Origin: an uncultured Dokdonia sp.
GTDB taxonomy: Bacteria > Bacteroidota > Bacteroidia > Flavobacteriales > Flavobacteriaceae
Length of the DNA: 35,333 nucleotides
Assembly: GCA_913060645.1 (NCBI GenBank)
Contig: CAJXSW010000019.1
Coordinates: 1 to 35,333, forward strand
Direction of reading: 5' to 3'
The notes under the pieces: model-generated
The model's input: the letters and a program-made list of their open reading frames with translations, nothing else
Told to the model about the DNA's origin: nothing
Databases searched by the model: none
Translations under genes and position numbers: made by a program
Shown here: positions 34,020 through 35,333 of the stretch, one piece after another
Layout: the number at the start of each line of letters is the position of its first letter
Numbering within the stretch: the stretch's first letter is position 1

Positions 34020-34035
34020 TGTTTCACGTGGAACG
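34020..34035. other. parS-like ParB-binding site, copy 2
   Basis: TGTTTCACGTGGAACG matches TGTTYCACGTGRAACA at 15 of 16 positions (last base differs). It fills much of the 37-bp gap between mnmG and the methyltransferase gene. Confidence 0.6.
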
Positions 34036-34050
34036 TATAATATTTAAAAA

Positions 34051-35284
34051 TTATCGCCCCATATAAATTAGCATTACACTTATGTCTGAAGGAGAAACTC
34101 CGCTCACTCTTGATGCTTGAGAAATTGTAGTTGGCCTAATTTTAGATAATTTTTCCCTAGCCTCAAAAGACAGAGACTTCAGTTTTGTATAATCAAAACC
34201 TTCTGGGATTTTAATGTTTTCTAATCGCTGTAGCTTGTCTGCATTTGCTTTTTCCTTTGCAATGTAACCAGCATACTTAACTTTAATTTCTGCTTGTTCT
34301 AATACGTCACGATCAAGATCTTTCTCCTCAATATAAGCAGCTACTTTCTCAAAACCTTTCATATCATCAAGCGTGATTTGAGGTCTAGAAAATACTTTAA
34401 ACATTTTATCAGATTGTCTCATAGGAGAAGATCCTCTCTCCTCTAGAATATCATTTACTTCTTCAGGAAGGATACTTGTCTCTTCAAAAAACTTAACAAG
34501 ATCATTAGATTCCGCCTGTTTCTTTTCCATTGTAACAAGACGTTCCTCAGAGGCTAAACCTACGGCGTTAGACATAGGTGTGAGGCGCTCATCTGCGTTA
34601 TCTTGACGTAAGAGTGTTCTATATTCTGCACGGGACGTAAACATTCTATATGGCTCATCTGTGCCCTTTGTAATAAGATCATCTATAAGTACTCCTATGT
34701 ATGCTTCATCTCTCTTAAGCATAAATGGATCTTTCTCATGAACCTTCAAGTGTGCATTCATCCCAGCCATTAATCCTTGGGATGCTGCCTCTTCATATCC
34801 TGTAGTACCATTAATTTGACCTGCAAAGTACAGTCCGCTCACTAGCTTAGTTTCTAACGTATGCTTTAACTGTGTAGGCGGAAAATAATCATACTCGATA
34901 GCATAACCTGGACGGAAGAATTTTACATTCTCAAAACCTGCTACAGACTTTAATGCCTTAAACTGGACATCTTCTGGCAAGGATGTAGAGAATCCATTTA
35001 CATAGATCTCGCAGGTATTCCATCCTTCTGGTTCAATGAATAACTGATGTCTATCCTTATCTGCAAAGCGGTTAATCTTGTCTTCAATAGACGGACAATA
35101 TCTTGGTCCAAGAGATTTAATTCTACCATTAAACATAGGAGAACGATCAAATCCTTCTCTCAAAATATCATGCACTTCCAACGAAGTATAACTCATATGA
35201 CAAGGACGCTGATGTGTAAGCGGACTTGTTTCTTTACTATAACTAAACTTCTCTGGAACATCATCACCAGGTTGTATAATCATC
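34051..35284 (-). CDS. mnmG: tRNA uridine 5-carboxymethylaminomethyl modification enzyme MnmG (5' end missing)
   Basis: About 411 C-terminal residues are present, out of roughly 620 in the family; the FAD-binding GxGxxG N terminus is beyond the right edge. The frame continues into adapter and would add an artefactual MCIRDR peptide, so the gene is partial and the first genomic codon is near 35283. Strong family stretches are [86 protein letters not shown] and the C-terminal [18 protein letters not shown]. With MnmE it makes the cmnm5 modification at the wobble uridine of some tRNAs. It is often near the replication origin in bacteria. Confidence 0.97.
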
Positions 35285-35333
35285 CTGTCTCTTATACACA
35301 TCTGACGCTGCCGACGAAGAGGATAGTGTAGAT
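35285..35333. other. Nextera i5-side adapter (artefact)
   Basis: The 19-bp mosaic end in reverse (35285-35303), the read-1 primer part GACGCTGCCGACGA (35304-35317), an 8-base index AGAGGATA (35318-35325) and the start of P5 (35326-35333). Not genomic. Confidence 0.97.

Noticed and set aside
35047-35331. 94-codon plus-strand frame at the right edge
   Set aside because: Antisense to mnmG, with an adapter-derived C terminus.

Overview
This window is a 35.2 kb assembled contig with Illumina Nextera adapter sequence left on both ends (bases 1-50 and 35285-35333). The genomic part is 51-35284. Protein families (DUF4254, DUF6427, DUF6341, DUF4837, a GH3-family enzyme beside an M23 peptidase, an OmpH/Skp lipoprotein), the lack of Shine-Dalgarno sequences and the TAnnTTTG-type -7 boxes all point to a marine-type Flavobacteriaceae (Bacteroidota). 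A Dokdonia-like genus is possible, but that is a guess from memory.

Layout. 51-5384 is housekeeping: a flavin oxidoreductase cut by the left edge, a family 9 glycosyltransferase with its DUF4254 neighbour, two small flavobacterial membrane proteins and purD. 5449-21381 is an exopolysaccharide/capsule locus. Thirteen genes are packed on the minus strand in this order of transcription: a Wzz-like chain-length protein, gmd, fcl, Wzx flippase, a kinase-like/methyltransferase fusion, a Wzy-like polymerase, an O-antigen-ligase-like protein, a GT4, a WcaF-like acetyltransferase, a WcaI-like GT4, a UDP-glucuronate decarboxylase, a WcaJ-type initiating sugar transferase and a GT2. A CapK/PaaK-like adenylating enzyme meets the end of this operon convergently. 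The locus supplies GDP-L-fucose and UDP-xylose and encodes priming, assembly, flipping and polymerisation of a repeat unit, consistent with a Wzx/Wzy-dependent polysaccharide.

21420-32584 is a flavobacterial core block: a conserved 564-residue protein whose C-terminal part looks like a nucleoside phosphorylase, a GH3 enzyme and M23 peptidase joined by TAATG, tatA, a DUF4837 lipoprotein, a small secreted protein, an MltD-like lytic transglycosylase, pgk, holB and an OmpH-like lipoprotein. Three good intrinsic terminators lie here. 32585-35284 holds an AT-rich gap, a SAM methyltransferase and the 3' two thirds of mnmG. Two near-consensus parS (ParB-binding) sites flank the methyltransferase.

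The most striking signal is a 16-bp perfect palindrome, CGCTTTCGCGAAAGCG. It is present in 11 copies (seven perfect, four degenerate) across the window, ten of them inside genes. In genes it is read only as AFAKA or LSRKR(-like) peptides, never in the third frame. It behaves like a dispersed, highly iterated genomic palindrome and is the best candidate here for something undescribed.
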